Assembly (NCBI GenBank): GCA_021502835.1
Contig: JAKFGP010000008.1
Coordinates: 1-64,000 of the forward strand
Source: Streptomyces thinghirensis
Lineage (GTDB): Bacteria > Actinomycetota > Actinomycetia > Streptomycetales > Streptomycetaceae
Direction of reading: 5' to 3'
DNA: 64,000 nucleotides
In this document: positions 50,466 through 60,694 of the stretch, piece by piece
How the letters are laid out: each line of letters begins with the position of its first letter
How positions within the stretch are numbered: position 1 is the stretch's first letter
Program-made: the position numbers and the translations under genes
Notes under the pieces: generated by a model
Database searches by the model: none
Seen by the model: the letters and a program-made list of their open reading frames with translations, nothing else
What the model was told of the DNA's origin: nothing

Positions 50466-50488
50466 CGCGCCACCTCCAGGGTACGTAT

Positions 50489-50504
50489 CTAAGCGCTCGC
50501 TCAG
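50489..50504. promoter_or_regulatory. Palindromic operator upstream of the acyl-CoA dehydrogenase/thioesterase genes
   Basis: ctaagcgctcgctcag has seven-base arms with one mismatch around ct. It lies 24 bases upstream of the dehydrogenase start and resembles operators of TetR-type regulators of acyl-CoA metabolism. It differs from the sites next to the TetR gene. Confidence 0.55.
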
Positions 50505-50588
50505 ACTTCACCGTCACCGGCGGGTAGGGAGGTGTCCAGGTGGGCGTGGGTAACCCTCGTCACTCCCCGGCACCTCCCAGCCCCACCT

Positions 50589-51202
50589 TCAGTCGGCGGC
50601 CACCGCCGTGAACGCACCCCGTGCCATCCGGTGCAGCAGCGTCGCCGTCACCGCGCGGCCCCGGCAGGGAGCCGGGGCGGCCCAGGTGCGGGGTGGAGTT
50701 CAGCAGGCCGAAGACCGAGGGCACGGCCGAGCGGGCGCTCGGTTCCGACACCGCCGGGTAGACCTCGCGCACCACCCCGACCCACAGCTCGACGTACTGC
50801 CGCTGGAGCTGCCGCACCATCTTGCGGTCGGCGTCCCGGAGGCGGTCCAGCTCACGGTCGTGCAGGGGTGATGAGCGGGCGGTCGTCGAGCGCGAAATCG
50901 ATGTGCCCTCGATGAACGAGTCGAGGACCGCCTCGGGCCTGCCTCGGGCCGGTCACCCTGTCCGCTCCTCCGCCAGCCGCCGCTTCGCGCTGGTCAGCAG
51001 TGAGTCGCTGATCCCGACGAGCAGCTCGGCGAGCATGGCGTCCTTGCCCGCGAAGTGCCGGTAGAGGCCGGGGCCGCTGATCCCGACGGCGGCGCCTATC
51101 TCGTCGACGCCGACACCGTGGAAGCCGCGCTCGGCGAAGAGCCGGGCGGCCTCGCTTGAGGATCTGCTCGCGGCGGGTGGGGGCGTCGGTTCTCGTGGCC
51201 AT
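50589..51202 (-). CDS. TetR-family regulator, probable repressor of the acyl-CoA genes (frameshifted)
   Basis: The ATG at 51202 gives MATRTDAPTRREQILK; the next frame reads EAARLFAERGFHGVGVDEIG and AAVGISGPGLYRHFAGKDAM, the complete TetR helix-turn-helix, then LAELLVGISDSLLTSAKRRL. After breaks near 51155, 50945 and 50870 it continues VHRGHIDFALDDRPLIT, MVRQLQRQYVELWVGVVREV and YPAVSEPSARSAVPSVFGLL then NSTPHLG. It ends ARGAFTAVAAD. About 205 residues. Divergent from the carboxylase operon, with two palindromes in the gap that are likely its own binding sites; also upstream of the dehydrogenase/thioesterase operon on its own strand. Confidence 0.92.
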
Positions 51203-51223
51203 GGAGTCAATTCTAGACAGGGG

Positions 51224-51239
51224 GTTAGCGGTCGTTAAC
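51224..51239. promoter_or_regulatory. TetR operator, site 1
   Basis: gttagcggtcgttaac is an imperfect palindrome with gtta and taac ends, 22 bases upstream of the TetR start codon. It shares its ends with site 2, 29 bases away. Confidence 0.65.
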
Positions 51240-51252
51240 CTGGAGGAAATGC

Positions 51253-51268
51253 GTTAATGCTCATTAAC
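51253..51268. promoter_or_regulatory. TetR operator, site 2
   Basis: gttaatgctcattaac is a perfect palindrome with seven-base arms around ct, 30 bases before the carboxylase start codon. Placed with site 1 it would let one regulator control both divergent promoters. Confidence 0.78.
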
Positions 51269-51297
51269 TGATCGACCATCGGTGAGGGGACCGCAGG

Positions 51298-52910
51298 ATG
51301 CACGAGGCACCGGAGCTGACGACGGCGGCAGATCCCGCCTCCGAGGCCTTCGGGCCAACGAGAGGAGCACCGCGTCCTCGTGGAGGAGCCGCGCCAAGCT
51401 CGCGGCGGCCCGGCTCGGCGGCGGCGAGCGGGCGCGGGCCCGGCACACCGCGCGCGGCAAGCTGCTGCCGCGCGACCGCGTGGACACGCTGCTCGATCCG
51501 GGCTCGCCGTTCCTGGAGCTGGCGCCGCTCGCGGCCGACGGGCTCTACGACGGACAGGCCCCGGCCGCCGGCGTCATCGCCGGTATCGGGCGGGTGAGCG
51601 GCCGGGGAGTGCGTGATCGTCGCCAACGACGCCACCGTCAAGGGCGGCACGTACTACCCGATGACCGTGAAAAAGCACCTGCGGGCACAGGAGGTGGCGC
51701 TGGAGAACCGGCTGCCGTGCCTGTACCTCGTCGACTCGGGCGGCGCCTTCCTGCCGATGCAGGACGAGGTCTTCCCGGACCGCGAGCACTTCGGGCGGAT
51801 CTTCTACAACCAGGCCCGGATGTCCGGCGCCGGCGTCCCGCAGATCGCGGCCGTCCTCGGCTCCTGCACGGCGGGCGGCGCGTACGTCCCCGCGATGAGC
51901 GACGAGGCGGTGATCGTCCGCAATCAGGGGACGATCTTCCTGGGCGGCCCGCCGCTGGTGAAGGCGGCCACCGGTGAGGTGGTCACGGCGGAGGAGCTGG
52001 GCGGCGGCGAGGTCCACTCGCGCGTGTCGGCGTGACCGACCACCTGGCCGAGGACGACGCGCACGCGCTGCGGATCGTGCGGCAGATCGTCGACACCCTG
52101 CCCCGGCGCGGAACACCCCTGGGGCGTGAGCCCGCAGTCGAACCCAAGGTGGACCCGCACGGGATGTCCGGCGTGATCCCGGTCGACTCCCCGCACCCCT
52201 ACGACGTACGCGAGATCATCGCGCGCGTGGTGGACGGCTCCAGGTTCGCCGAGTTCAAGTCCGAGTACGGGCAGACTTCGTCACCCGGCTTCGCCCGCGT
52301 CCACGGCCACCGCGGTGGGGATCGTCGCCAACAACGGCATCCTCTTCGCCGAGTCGGCCTGGAAGGGCGCCCACTTCATCGAGCTGTGCGACCAGCGCGG
52401 CATCCCGCTGGTGTTCCTGCAGAACATCTCCGGGTTCATGGTCGGCAGGGACTACGAGGCCGGCGGCATCGCCAAGCACGGCGCCAAGATGGTGACGGCG
52501 GTGGCGTGCACGCGCGTGCCGAAGCTGACGGTCGTGGTCGGCGGGTCGTACGGCGCGGGAACTACTCGATGTGCGGGCGGGGCGTACTCGCCGCGCTTCC
52601 TGTGGATGTGGCTCAACGCCAAGATCTCCGTCGTGGGCGGCGAGTAGGTTCGCGTCCGTGCTGGCCACGGTCAAGCGGACCAGCTGGAGGCGCGCGGGGA
52701 GGACTGGCCGGCCGAGGAGGAGGAGACCTTCAAGGCGCCGATCCGTGCGCAGTACGAGCATCAGGGGAACGCTTACTACGCGACCGCCCGCCCGTGGGAC
52801 GACGGGGTGATCGAGCCCGCCGACACCCGGCAGGTGCTGGGCCTGGCTCCGACCGCGTGTGCCAACAGGCGCCACTGGGCGACCCCCAGTTCGGCGTCTT
52901 CCGGATGTGA
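51298..52910 (+). CDS. Acyl-CoA carboxylase beta (carboxyltransferase) subunit, methylcrotonyl-CoA type (frameshifted)
   Basis: Transfers CO2 from carboxybiotin to an acyl-CoA, most likely 3-methylcrotonyl-CoA. The ATG at 51298 gives [18 protein letters not shown]. After breaks it reads [60 protein letters not shown] and [20 protein letters not shown]. These are followed by [20 protein letters not shown] and [20 protein letters not shown]. The C-terminal half has [37 protein letters not shown] and [20 protein letters not shown]. It ends [11 protein letters not shown]. About 537 residues, normal for the family. The KGGTYYP and [10 protein letters not shown] motifs are typical of methylcrotonyl-CoA carboxylase beta chains. 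It heads the operon with the alpha subunit, HMG-CoA lyase and dehydrogenase. Confidence 0.93.
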
Positions 52911-52923
52911 GGAGGGGACTTCG

Positions 52924-54877
52924 ATGGGAAGCGCGATGGGGAGCTTGATGTTCGACACGGTACTGGTGGCTAACCGCGGGAGATCGCGGTGCGTGCTCAT
53001 CCGGACTCTGCGCTCGATGGGCGTGCGCTCGGTGGCGGTCTTCTCCGACGCCGACGCGGACGCGAGGCACGTGCGGAGGCCGACGAGGCGGTACCGGATC
53101 GGTCCGCGCCGGCGCCGGAGAGCTACCTGTCCGTCGAGCGGCTGCTCGAGGTGGCGGCCTGGACGGGGGCGCAGGCCGTCCACCCGGGGTACGGCTTCCT
53201 CGCCGAGAACGCCGGTTTCGCGCGGGCCTGCGAGGAGGCGGGGCTGGCTCTTCATCGGGCCGTCCGCCGACGCCATCGCCCTGATGGGTGACAAGATCCG
53301 CGCCAAGGAGACGGTGAAGGTGGCCGGGGTGCCGGTGGTGCCCGGCTCCAGTGGCAGCGGACTGACGGACGCGCAGCTCACCGACGCCGCCCGCGAGATC
53401 GGCACGCCGGTGCTGCTGAAGCCGTCGGCCGGTGGTGGCGGCAAGGGCATGCGGCTGGTGCGGACGCCGCCGTGCTCGCCGACGAGATCGCCGCCGCCTG
53501 CCGCGAGGCCCGCGCCTCCTTCGGCGACGACACGCTGCTCGTGGAGCGGTGGATCGACCGGCCCCGGCACATCGAGATCCAGGTCCTGGCCGACTGCCTC
53601 AGGGAACGTCGTGCACCTGGGCGAGCGCGAGTGCTCGCTGCAACGCCGGCACCAGAAGATCATCGAGGAGGCGCCGAGTGTGCTCCTCGACGAGGCGACC
53701 CGTGCCGCGATGGGCGAGGTGCCGTGCAGGCGGCGCGCTCCTGCGGCTGGCCGCGCGGGCACGGTGGAGTTCATCGTGCCGGGCAGCGACCGCAGTACTA
53801 CTTCATGGAGATGAACACCCGCCTCCAGGTCGAGCACCCGGTGACCGGGCTGGTCACGGGTGGACCTGGTGGAGTGGCAGCTGCGGTTGGCGGCGGGCGA
53901 GGAGCTGGGCTTCGCGCGGGAGGACGTGCGGCTGACCGGGCACGCGGTCGAGGCCCGGCTGTGCGCCGAAGACCCTACGCGCGGCTTCCTCCCGTCCGGC
54001 GGCACGGTGCTGCGCCTGCACGAGCCGGACGGCGACGGCGTCCGCACCGACTCCGGACTCAGCGAGGGCGCCGAGGTCGGCAGCCTCTACGACCTCGATG
54101 CTGTCCAAGGTGATCGCGTACGGCCCCGACCGTCGCCACCGCCCTGCGCAAGCTCCGGGCGGCCCTGGCCCGGACGGTGACGCTGGGCGTGCAGACTAAC
54201 GCCGGGTTCCTGCGCCGGCCCTCGCGCACCCGGCGGTGGTGGCGGGCGAGCTGGACACCGGGCTGGTGGAGCGCGAGGTCGACGGTCTCGTCACCACCGA
54301 CGTGCCGGAGGAGGTGTACGGGCGGCGGCGGCCGTACGCCTGGACGCGCTGCGTCCGCGCGGGGACGGCTGGACGGACCTGTTCTCGGTGCCGAGCGGCT
54401 GGCGGATGGGCGGCGAGCCGAAGCCGGTCGCCTTCCACCTGCGGATCACCGACCCGGTGGAGCACACCCGCGCGGCACCCACACCGTCACCGACGACCGC
54501 GTCGCCGTCACCCTGGACGGCGTCCGGCACACCTTCCACCGCGCCGCCGACTGGCTCGGCCGCGACGGCGACGCCTGGCACGTGCGCGACCACGACCCGG
54601 TCGCCGCTCCTCACCGGCGCCGCCCACGCGGGCGTCGACTTTCGTTGACCGCGCCCATGCCGGGCACGGTGACGGTGGTGGAGGTCGCCGTCGGCGACGA
54701 GGTGGCCGCCGGGCAGAGTCTGCTGGTCGTGGAGGCGATGAAGATGGAGCACGTCATCTCCGCCCCGCACGCGGGCACCGTCGCCGGGAGCTGGACGTGG
54801 CGCCGGGCACGACGGTCGCCATGGACCAGGTACTGGCGGTCATCACGCCGGCGGAGGACACGGAGGAGACGGCATGA
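52924..54877 (+). CDS. Acyl-CoA carboxylase alpha subunit: biotin carboxylase and carrier domains (frameshifted)
   Basis: ATP-dependent carboxylation of biotin, about 650 residues. The ATG at 52924 gives [19 protein letters not shown]. Next are [60 protein letters not shown] and [16 protein letters not shown] (the ATP-grasp glycine loop). [40 protein letters not shown] and [20 protein letters not shown] form the catalytic core. It continues [20 protein letters not shown]. The C-terminal carrier reads [20 protein letters not shown] then [20 protein letters not shown], with the biotinylated lysine in AMKM. At least ten frame changes. The stop overlaps the HMG-CoA lyase ATG (ATGA). Confidence 0.94.
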
Positions 54878-55841
54878 ACGCCGCTGAGCTCGGCCTGCCC
54901 ATGGCCGTACCGGAGGAGGGCCTGCCCGCCCGCGTCCGCATCCACGAGGTCGGCGCCCGCGACGGCCTCCAGAACGAGAAGGCGACCGTCCCGGCGGAGG
55001 TGAAGGCGGAGTTCATCCGCCGCCTTGGCCGCCACGGGCCTGACCACCATCGAGGCGACGAGCTTCGTGCACCCCAAGTGGGTGCCCCAACTGGCGGACG
55101 CGGAGCAGCTCTTCCCGGCGGTCGCGGACCTGCCGGTCGACCTGCCCGTCCTGGTGCCGAACGAACGCGGCCTCGACCGCGCGCTCGCGCTCGGCGCCCG
55201 CCGCGTCGCGGTCTTCGCCAGCGCCACGGAGTCCTTCGCCAAGGCCAACCTCAACCGGACGGTGGACGAGGCGCTGGCCATGTTCGAGCCGGTGGTGGCG
55301 CGGGCGAAGGACGCGGACGGCGTTCACGTACGGGGCTACCTGTCGATGTGCTTCGGCGACCCCTGGGAGGGCGCCGTGCCCGTCGAGCAGGTGGTGAAGG
55401 TGTGCCGGGCCCTGCTGGACATGGGCTGCGACGAACTGAGCCTGGGCGACACCATCGGGGTGGCGACCCCGGGTCACGTGAGCGCCCGCTCACCGCGCCG
55501 CGCAGGCCGGTGTGCCGGTGAGCGCCCTGGGCGTGCACTTCCACGACACCTACGGCCAGGCCCTGTCGAACACCTACGCCGCCCTGCGGCACGGCGTGAC
55601 CACCGTCGACGCCTCCGCCGGCGGACTGGGCGGCTGCCCCTACGCGAAGTCCGCCACCGGCAACCTCGCCACCGAAGACCTCGTGTGGATGCTGCGCGGC
55701 CTCGGCATCGACACCGGGGTCGACCTCGGCTCCCTCGTCGCCACCAGCGTCTGGATGGCCGCCCACCTGGGCCGACCCAGCCCGTCCCGCACCGTACGAG
55801 CCCTCGCGGGCTCGGGCGCCGACTCCCACCAGGAGCAGTGA
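54874..55841 (+). CDS. Hydroxymethylglutaryl-CoA lyase (frameshifted)
   Basis: Splits HMG-CoA into acetoacetate and acetyl-CoA, the last step of leucine breakdown. The ATG at 54874 gives [20 protein letters not shown] then VRIHEVGARDGLQNEKATVP (metal-site RDGLQNE motif). After a break it reads GLTTIEATSFVHPKWVPQLA, VAVFASATESFAKANLNRTV, VHVRGYLSMCFGDPWEGAVP and LLDMGCDELSLGDTIGVATP. Then SALGVHFHDTYGQALSNTYA (HFHDT ligands) and DASAGGLGGCPYAKSATGNL, with the catalytic cysteine in GGCPYA. About 320 residues. Two breaks, near 55025 and 55485. The overlap with the carboxylase gene indicates tight coupling. Confidence 0.95.
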
Positions 55842-55846
55842 CACCC

Positions 55847-57003
55847 ATGGACCACAAGCTCTCCCCGAACTCGAGGACCTCCGCCGCACGGTGGAGGCGT
55901 TCGCCCACGACGTCGTGGCGCCCAAGATCGGTGATTTCTACGAGCGGCACGAGTTCCCGTACGAGATCGTCCGGGAGATGGGCCGCATGGGCCTGTTCGG
56001 CCTGCCGTTCCCGGAGGAGTACGGCGGCATGGGCGGCGACTACCTCGCCCTCGGTATCGCCCTGGAGGAACTGGCCCGGGTCGACTCGTCGGTGGCCATC
56101 ACGCTGGAGGCGGGCGTCTCGCTGGGCGCGATGCCGGTCCACCTGTTCGGCACCGAGGAGCAGAAGCGCGAGTGGCTGCCCCGGCTGTGCTCGGGTGAGA
56201 TCCTCGGCGCCTTCGGCCTGACCGAGCCGGACGGCGGCTCGGACGCGGGCGCGACGCGGACGACGGCCCGCCTCGACGAGGCGACGAACGAGTGGGTCAT
56301 CAACGGCACCAAGTGCTTCATCACCAACTCGGGCACCGACATCACGGGCCTGGTGACGGTCACGGCGGTCACCGGCCGCAAGCCGGACGGCCGTCCGCTC
56401 ATCTCGGCGATCATCGTGCCGTCCGGCACCCCGGGCTTCACGGTGGCCGCCCCCTACTCGAAGGTCGGCTGGAACGCGTCGGACACCCGTGAGCTGTCCT
56501 TCTCCGACGTCCGGGTCCCGGCGGCGAACCTGCTGGGCGAGGAGGGCCGCGGGTACGCCCAGTTCCTGCGCATCCTCGACGAGGGGCGCGCCGCCATCGC
56601 CGCCTGGGCACGGGGCTCGCGCAGGGCTGTGTGGACGAGTCGGTCAAGTACGCGAAGGAACGTCACGCCTTCGGCAAGCCCATCGGCGCCAACCAGGCGA
56701 TCCAGTTCAAGATCGCCGACATGGAGATGAAGGCCCACACGGCCCGCCTCGCGTGGCGCGACGCGGCCTCCCGGCTGGTGACCGGCGACCCCTTCAAGAA
56801 GGAGGCGGCGCTGGCGAAGCTGTACTCGTCGACGGTGGCCGTGGACAACGCCCGCGAGGCCACCCAGATCCACGGCGGTACGGCTTCATGAACGAGTACC
56901 CGGTGGCCCGCATGTGGCGGGACGCGAAGATCCTGGAGATCGGCGAGGGCACCAGCGAGGTCCAGCGGATGCTGATCGCGAGGAGTTGGGCCTGGTGAGC
57001 TGA
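55847..57003 (+). CDS. acdH: Acyl-CoA dehydrogenase, isovaleryl/branched-chain type (frameshifted)
   Basis: FAD enzyme of about 386 residues. The ATG at 55847, 5 bases after the lyase stop, gives MDHKLSP then [20 protein letters not shown] in the next frame. [60 protein letters not shown] and [20 protein letters not shown] follow. Then [20 protein letters not shown] and [20 protein letters not shown]. The C-terminal part reads [20 protein letters not shown] then [20 protein letters not shown]. The end, read in two frames, has [26 protein letters not shown] and [12 protein letters not shown]. Its place with the carboxylase and lyase fits the leucine or other branched-chain pathway, where S. 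coelicolor AcdH (recalled) acts. Confidence 0.93.
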
Positions 57004-57017
57004 GGCACGGGCCGTCC

Positions 57018-57053
57018 GGGCGGGGTTGGTCCGGGGCTGGTCGCAGCCCGCCC
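57018..57053 (+). terminator. Possible hairpin after the dehydrogenase gene
   Basis: gggcggg (57018) can pair with cccgccc (57047), and an inner ggggct/agccc stem competes. It lies just after the end of the catabolic operon and before the first iron box. Confidence 0.35.
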
Positions 57054-57067
57054 TATGGACAAGATCT

Positions 57068-57086
57068 GAGGTTAGGCTAACCTACC
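57068..57086 (+). promoter_or_regulatory. Iron box (DmdR1-type) upstream of desE
   Basis: gaggttaggctaacctacc matches the 19-base actinobacterial iron box with a perfect core ggttaggctaacc. Located 50 bases before the desE start. DmdR-type (DtxR family) repressors bind this site when iron is plentiful. Confidence 0.9.
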
Positions 57087-57135
57087 TTGAACTTGTCCCG
57101 CCGGACGCTCCGCACCGTTCGAAAGCAGTCACGCC

Positions 57136-58176
57136 ATGTTCAACGCCAGAGCTACCCACCTGACCCGTCGCGGAATCCTCGCCGCGGGCGGCGCACTCGG
57201 CCTCGGTGCCGTGCTCACGGCCTGCGGTGACGAGGACGCGAAAAGCGGTGGCTCGGACGACGGGACGGCCGCCAAGTCCGGCCCCTGGTCCTTCAAGGAC
57301 GACCAGCGGCACGACCGTGAAGCTGGACAAGGTCCCGACGAACATCGTCGCCTTCACCGGTGTCGCCGCCGCCCTCCACGACTACGGCGTCCAGGTCCAG
57401 GGCGTGTTCGGGCCCACCACGACCAAGGACGGCAAGCCCGATGTCCAGGCCGGCGACCTCGACGTCGACAAGGTCACCGTGCTCGGCAACGATTGGGGCA
57501 AGCTCAACGTCGAGAAGTACGCCACCCTCGCCCCCGAGGTGCTCATCACCACGACGTTCGACACACCCAGGCACGCTCTGGTCCGTCCCGGAGGACTCCA
57601 AGGACAAGATCGCCAAGCTCGCCCCGAGCGTCGCGATCTCCGTCTTCGACCGTCAGCTCACCCAGCCGCTCCAGCGCATGTGGGAGCTGGCCGAGTCGCT
57701 CGGCGCGGACATGAAGGCCAAGAAGGTCACCGACGCCAAGGCCGCCTTCAGAAGGCCGCGGCCCGGCTGCGCGCCGCCGCCAAGGCCAAGCCCGAGATCA
57801 GGGTGCTGGCCGGCTCCGCGAGCGCCGAGCTGTTCTACGTCTCCGGCACCAACCTCTCCGTCGACCTGGAGTACTTCAAGGCCCTCGGCGTGAACTTCGT
57901 CGAGCCCTCCGAGGCGGCCAAGAAGGCGACCGGCGGCTGGTTCGAGAGCCTGAGCTGGGAGAACGTCGACAAGTACCCGGCGGACGTCATCATCATGGCG
58001 ACCGCGCCTCGACCATCCAGCCCGCCGACATCACCGAGGGCACCTGGAGCAGCTGCCGCGGTCAAGGCCGGCCAGGTCATCTCCGCTCCCCCGAGCCGAT
58101 CCTGTCCTACGACAAGTGCACGCCGCTCCTCGACAACCTGGCCGAGGCGATCGAGAACGCCAAGAAGGTCGGCTGA
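57136..58176 (+). CDS. desE: Ferrioxamine-binding lipoprotein of an iron-siderophore importer (frameshifted)
   Basis: The ATG at 57136 gives MFNARATHLTRRGILAAGGA then LGLGAVLTACGDEDA: a twin-arginine-type signal with lipobox LTAC. The mature protein is a class III siderophore-binding fold: VKLDKVPTNIVAFTGVAAAL, HDYGVQVQGVFGPTTTKDGK, LDVDKVTVLGNDWGKLNVEK and YATLAPEVLITTTFDT. In another frame DKIAKLAPSVAISVFDRQLT, QPLQRMWELAESLGADMKAK, VLAGSASAELFYVSGTNLSV and GVNFVEPSEAAKKATGGWFE appear; then ENVDKYPADVIIMA and TPLLDNLAEAIENAKKVG. About 347 residues. Breaks near 57305, 57570, 57750 and 58010. Matches DesE, the ferrioxamine receptor encoded next to desABCD in S. coelicolor. Iron-box control. 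Confidence 0.94.
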
Positions 58177-58204
58177 CCTTCCCCCTTCTCCCCCGGAGCC
58201 CTTC

Positions 58205-59066
58205 ATGACGACGGCCGTGGCCGCCCCGTTCCGTTTCTTCTCCCTCCAGGTCGTACGGACGAGGCGGCTCGGTCCGTCTCTGGCCCGGGTCACCTTCGCC
58301 GGGCCCGACCTGTGCGCCTTCCACTCCGACGGACAGGACCAGTCCCTGTCGCTGTTCCTGCCGCACCCGGGGCAGTCGGAGCCCGCTGTGCCCATCGAGC
58401 TGGGGGACGGCTGGTGGCAGGGGTGGCGGGAACTGCCCGACGACGTACGGGCGGTGATGCGCTCCTACACGCTGCGCGCCCTGCGCCGGGACGCCCACGG
58501 GGACACCGCGGAGATAGACATCGACTTCGTGCTGCACGGCGTCGAACCCGGGGCCGCCTTCCAGGCGGGCCCCGCCTCCCGCTGGGCCGCCGACGCCACC
58601 CCCGGCGACCGGGTCGTGCTGCTCGGCCCGGCGATCGCCGACAACCGGGCGATCCGTTTCCGGCCGCCCGAGGACGCCGACCTGGTGGTCGTCTGGGGCG
58701 ACGAGACCGCCGTACCGGCCGCCTGCGCCATCGTCGAGTCACTGCCGGCCGGCACCCGCGCCCGGGTCTGGCTGGAGGTGCCGCACGCCGAGGACGTGCA
58801 GGAGCTGACGACGGCGGCCGACGCCGAGGTCAACTGGCTGGTCAGGGACGTCACCAGCGGCCCCGAGGCCACCCTCACCACCCTGCGCGCGGTCCAACTG
58901 CCGCCCGCCGAGCGCCCGTACGTCTGGATCGCCGGCGAGTCCGGCCGCGTCAAGCAACTGCGCCGGCACTTCGTGGGCGAACGCGGCATCGACCGCCGCC
59001 GCGTCACCTTCGTCGGCTACTGGCGCCAGGGGCCTGACCGAGGAGCAACTCCGCGAGCAGGGCTGA
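58205..59066 (+). CDS. Siderophore-interacting protein (FAD-dependent ferric-siderophore reductase family)
   Basis: Cytoplasmic flavin reductase thought to release iron from imported ferrioxamine. The ATG at 58205 gives MTTAVAAPFRFFSLQVVRTR, RLGPSLARVTFAGPDLCAFH and SDGQDQSLSLFLPHPGQSEP. RAVMRSYTLRALRRDAHGDT is the FAD-binding RxYT motif. Then come DIDFVLHGVEPGAAFQAGPA, DADLVVVWGDETAVPAACAI and AERPYVWIAGESGRVKQLRR, followed by RRRVTFVGYWRQG. A single break near 59033 moves the end to LTEEQLREQG with the stop at 59066. About 286 residues. It lies 28 bases after desE and is surely co-transcribed. Confidence 0.94.
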
Positions 59067-59162
59067 CGACTGGCACCCCAAGCCTCAACTCACCGTCCGT
59101 AACGCACCGATGATGCGCAAGTGACGACAGTCACGTAGAGGCATGCGCTTGATCGAAAATAC

Positions 59163-59181
59163 TTAGGTTAGGCTAACCTAA
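59163..59181 (+). promoter_or_regulatory. Iron box upstream of desABCD
   Basis: ttaggttaggctaacctaa is a perfect 19-base iron box; the symmetry extends two more bases each side (59161-59183, acttaggttag and its complement around a central g). It lies 68 bases upstream of desA, with a ttgatc -35-like element just before it, so a bound DmdR1-type repressor would cover the promoter. Confidence 0.95.
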
Positions 59182-59248
59182 GTCGACCCAGGGCTTCGCC
59201 CTCTCCCCCCGTCCCCCTCTCGGCCCGTCCCCAACCGGAGGACCCCAC

Positions 59249-60694
59249 ATGCGCTCGCACCTGCTCAACGACGCCACCGCGGAGCAGTACCGCCGCTCCG
59301 TGACCGAAGGAGTCGAGCGGGTGGCCGCCAAAATCGCCACCACCGACCGCCCGTTCACCGGCGTCACGGTCGACGCCCTCTCCCCCCGCATCGACGAGAT
59401 CGACCTCGACAAGCCGCTGCACGACACGGCCGCGGTCCTCGACGAGCTGGAGGACGTCTACCTCCGCGACGCCGTCTACTTCCACCACCCCCGCTACCTC
59501 GCCCACCTCAACTGCCCGGTCGTCATCCCGGCCGTGCTCGGCGAGGCGGTCCTGTCCGCCGTCAACTCCTCCCTGGACACCTGGGACCAGTCGGCCGGCG
59601 GCACGCTCATCGAGCGGAAACTGATCGACTGGACCACCGCCCGCATCGGCCTCGGCCCGGCGGCCGACGGCGTGTTCACCTCCGGCGGCACCCAGTCCAA
59701 CCTCCAGGCGCTGCTCCTGGCCCGCGAGGAGGCGAAGACGGAGAACTTCGCCGACCTGCGCGTCTTCGCCTCCGAGGTCAGCCACTTCAGCGTCAAGAAG
59801 TCGGCGAAACTCCTCGGCCTCGGCCCCGACGCCGTCGTGTCGATCCCCGTCGACCACGACAAGCGCATGCAGACCGTCGCCCTCGCCCGCGAACTGGAGC
59901 GCTGCAAGGAGAACGGCCTCGTCCCGATGGCCGTCGTCGCCACCGGCGGCACCACCGACTTCGGCTCCATCGACCCACTGCCCGAGATCGCCGAACTGTG
60001 CGAGCAGTACGGCGTGTGGATGCACGTGGACGCGGCCTACGGCTGCGGGCTGCTCGCCTCCCTGAAGTACCGGGACCGCATCGAGGGGCATCGAGCGCGC
60101 CGACTCGGTCACCGTGGACTACCACAAGTCCTTCTTCCAGCCGGTGAGTTCGTCGGCCGTGCTGGTCCGGGACGCGCGGCCACGCTGCGCCACGCCACCT
60201 ACCACGCGGAGTACCTCAACCCGCGCCGCGTGGTGCAGGAACGTATCCCCAACCAGGTGGACAAGTCCCTCCAGACCACCCGCCGCTTCGACGCGCTCAA
60301 GCTGTGGATGACCCTGCGCGTGATGGGCGCCGACGGCATCGGCGAGCTGTTCGACGAGGTGTGCGACCTGGCCGCCGAGGGCTGGAGACTGCTCGCCGCC
60401 GACCCGCGCTTCGACGTCGTGGTCCAGCCGTCGCTCTCCACGCTGGTCTTCCGCTACATACCGGCGGCCGTCACCGACCCCGCCGAGATCGACCCGCGCC
60501 AACCTGTACGCCCGCAAGGCCCTGTTCGCCTCCGGCGACGCCGTGGTCGTGGGCACCAGGTGGCCGGGCGCCACTACCTGAAGTTCACCCTGCTCAACCC
60601 CGAGACGACCACGGCCGACATCGCCGCCGTCCTCGACCTGATCGCCGGCCACGCCGAGCAGGTACCTGGGAGAGTCCTTGACCGCGCTTCCTGA
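59249..60694 (+). CDS. desA: DesA, PLP-dependent lysine decarboxylase of desferrioxamine biosynthesis (frameshifted)
   Basis: Converts L-lysine to cadaverine, the backbone of desferrioxamines. The ATG at 59249 after ggaggac gives [20 protein letters not shown]. Group II decarboxylase features: [100 protein letters not shown] and [20 protein letters not shown]. The PLP lysine sits in [20 protein letters not shown], seen one frame over. The C-terminal part has [20 protein letters not shown] and [14 protein letters not shown], and it ends LDRAS at 60694. About 481 residues. Breaks near 60090, 60180, 60500 and 60560. The end overlaps desB. Confidence 0.96.
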   Translation: MRSHLLNDATAEQYRRSVTEGVERVAAKIATTDRPFTGVTVDALSPRIDEIDLDKPLHDTAAVLDELEDVYLRDAVYFHHPRYLAHLNCPVVIPAVLGEAVLSAVNSSLDTWDQSAGGTLIERKLIDWTTARIGLGPAADGVFTSGGTQSNLQALLLAREEAKTENFADLRVFASEVSHFSVKKSAKLLGLGPDAVVSIPVDHDKRMQTVALARELERCKENGLVPMAVVATGGTTDFGSIDPLPEIAELCEQYGVWMHVDAAYGCGLLASLKYRDRIEGHRARRLGHRGLPQVLLPAGEFVGRAGPGRAATLRHATYHAEYLNPRRVVQERIPNQVDKSLQTTRRFDALKLWMTLRVMGADGIGELFDEVCDLAAEGWRLLAADPRFDVVVQPSLSTLVFRYIPAAVTDPAEIDPRQPVRPQGPVRLRRRRGRGHQVAGRHYLKFTLLNPETTTADIAAVLDLIAGHAEQVPGRVLDRAS

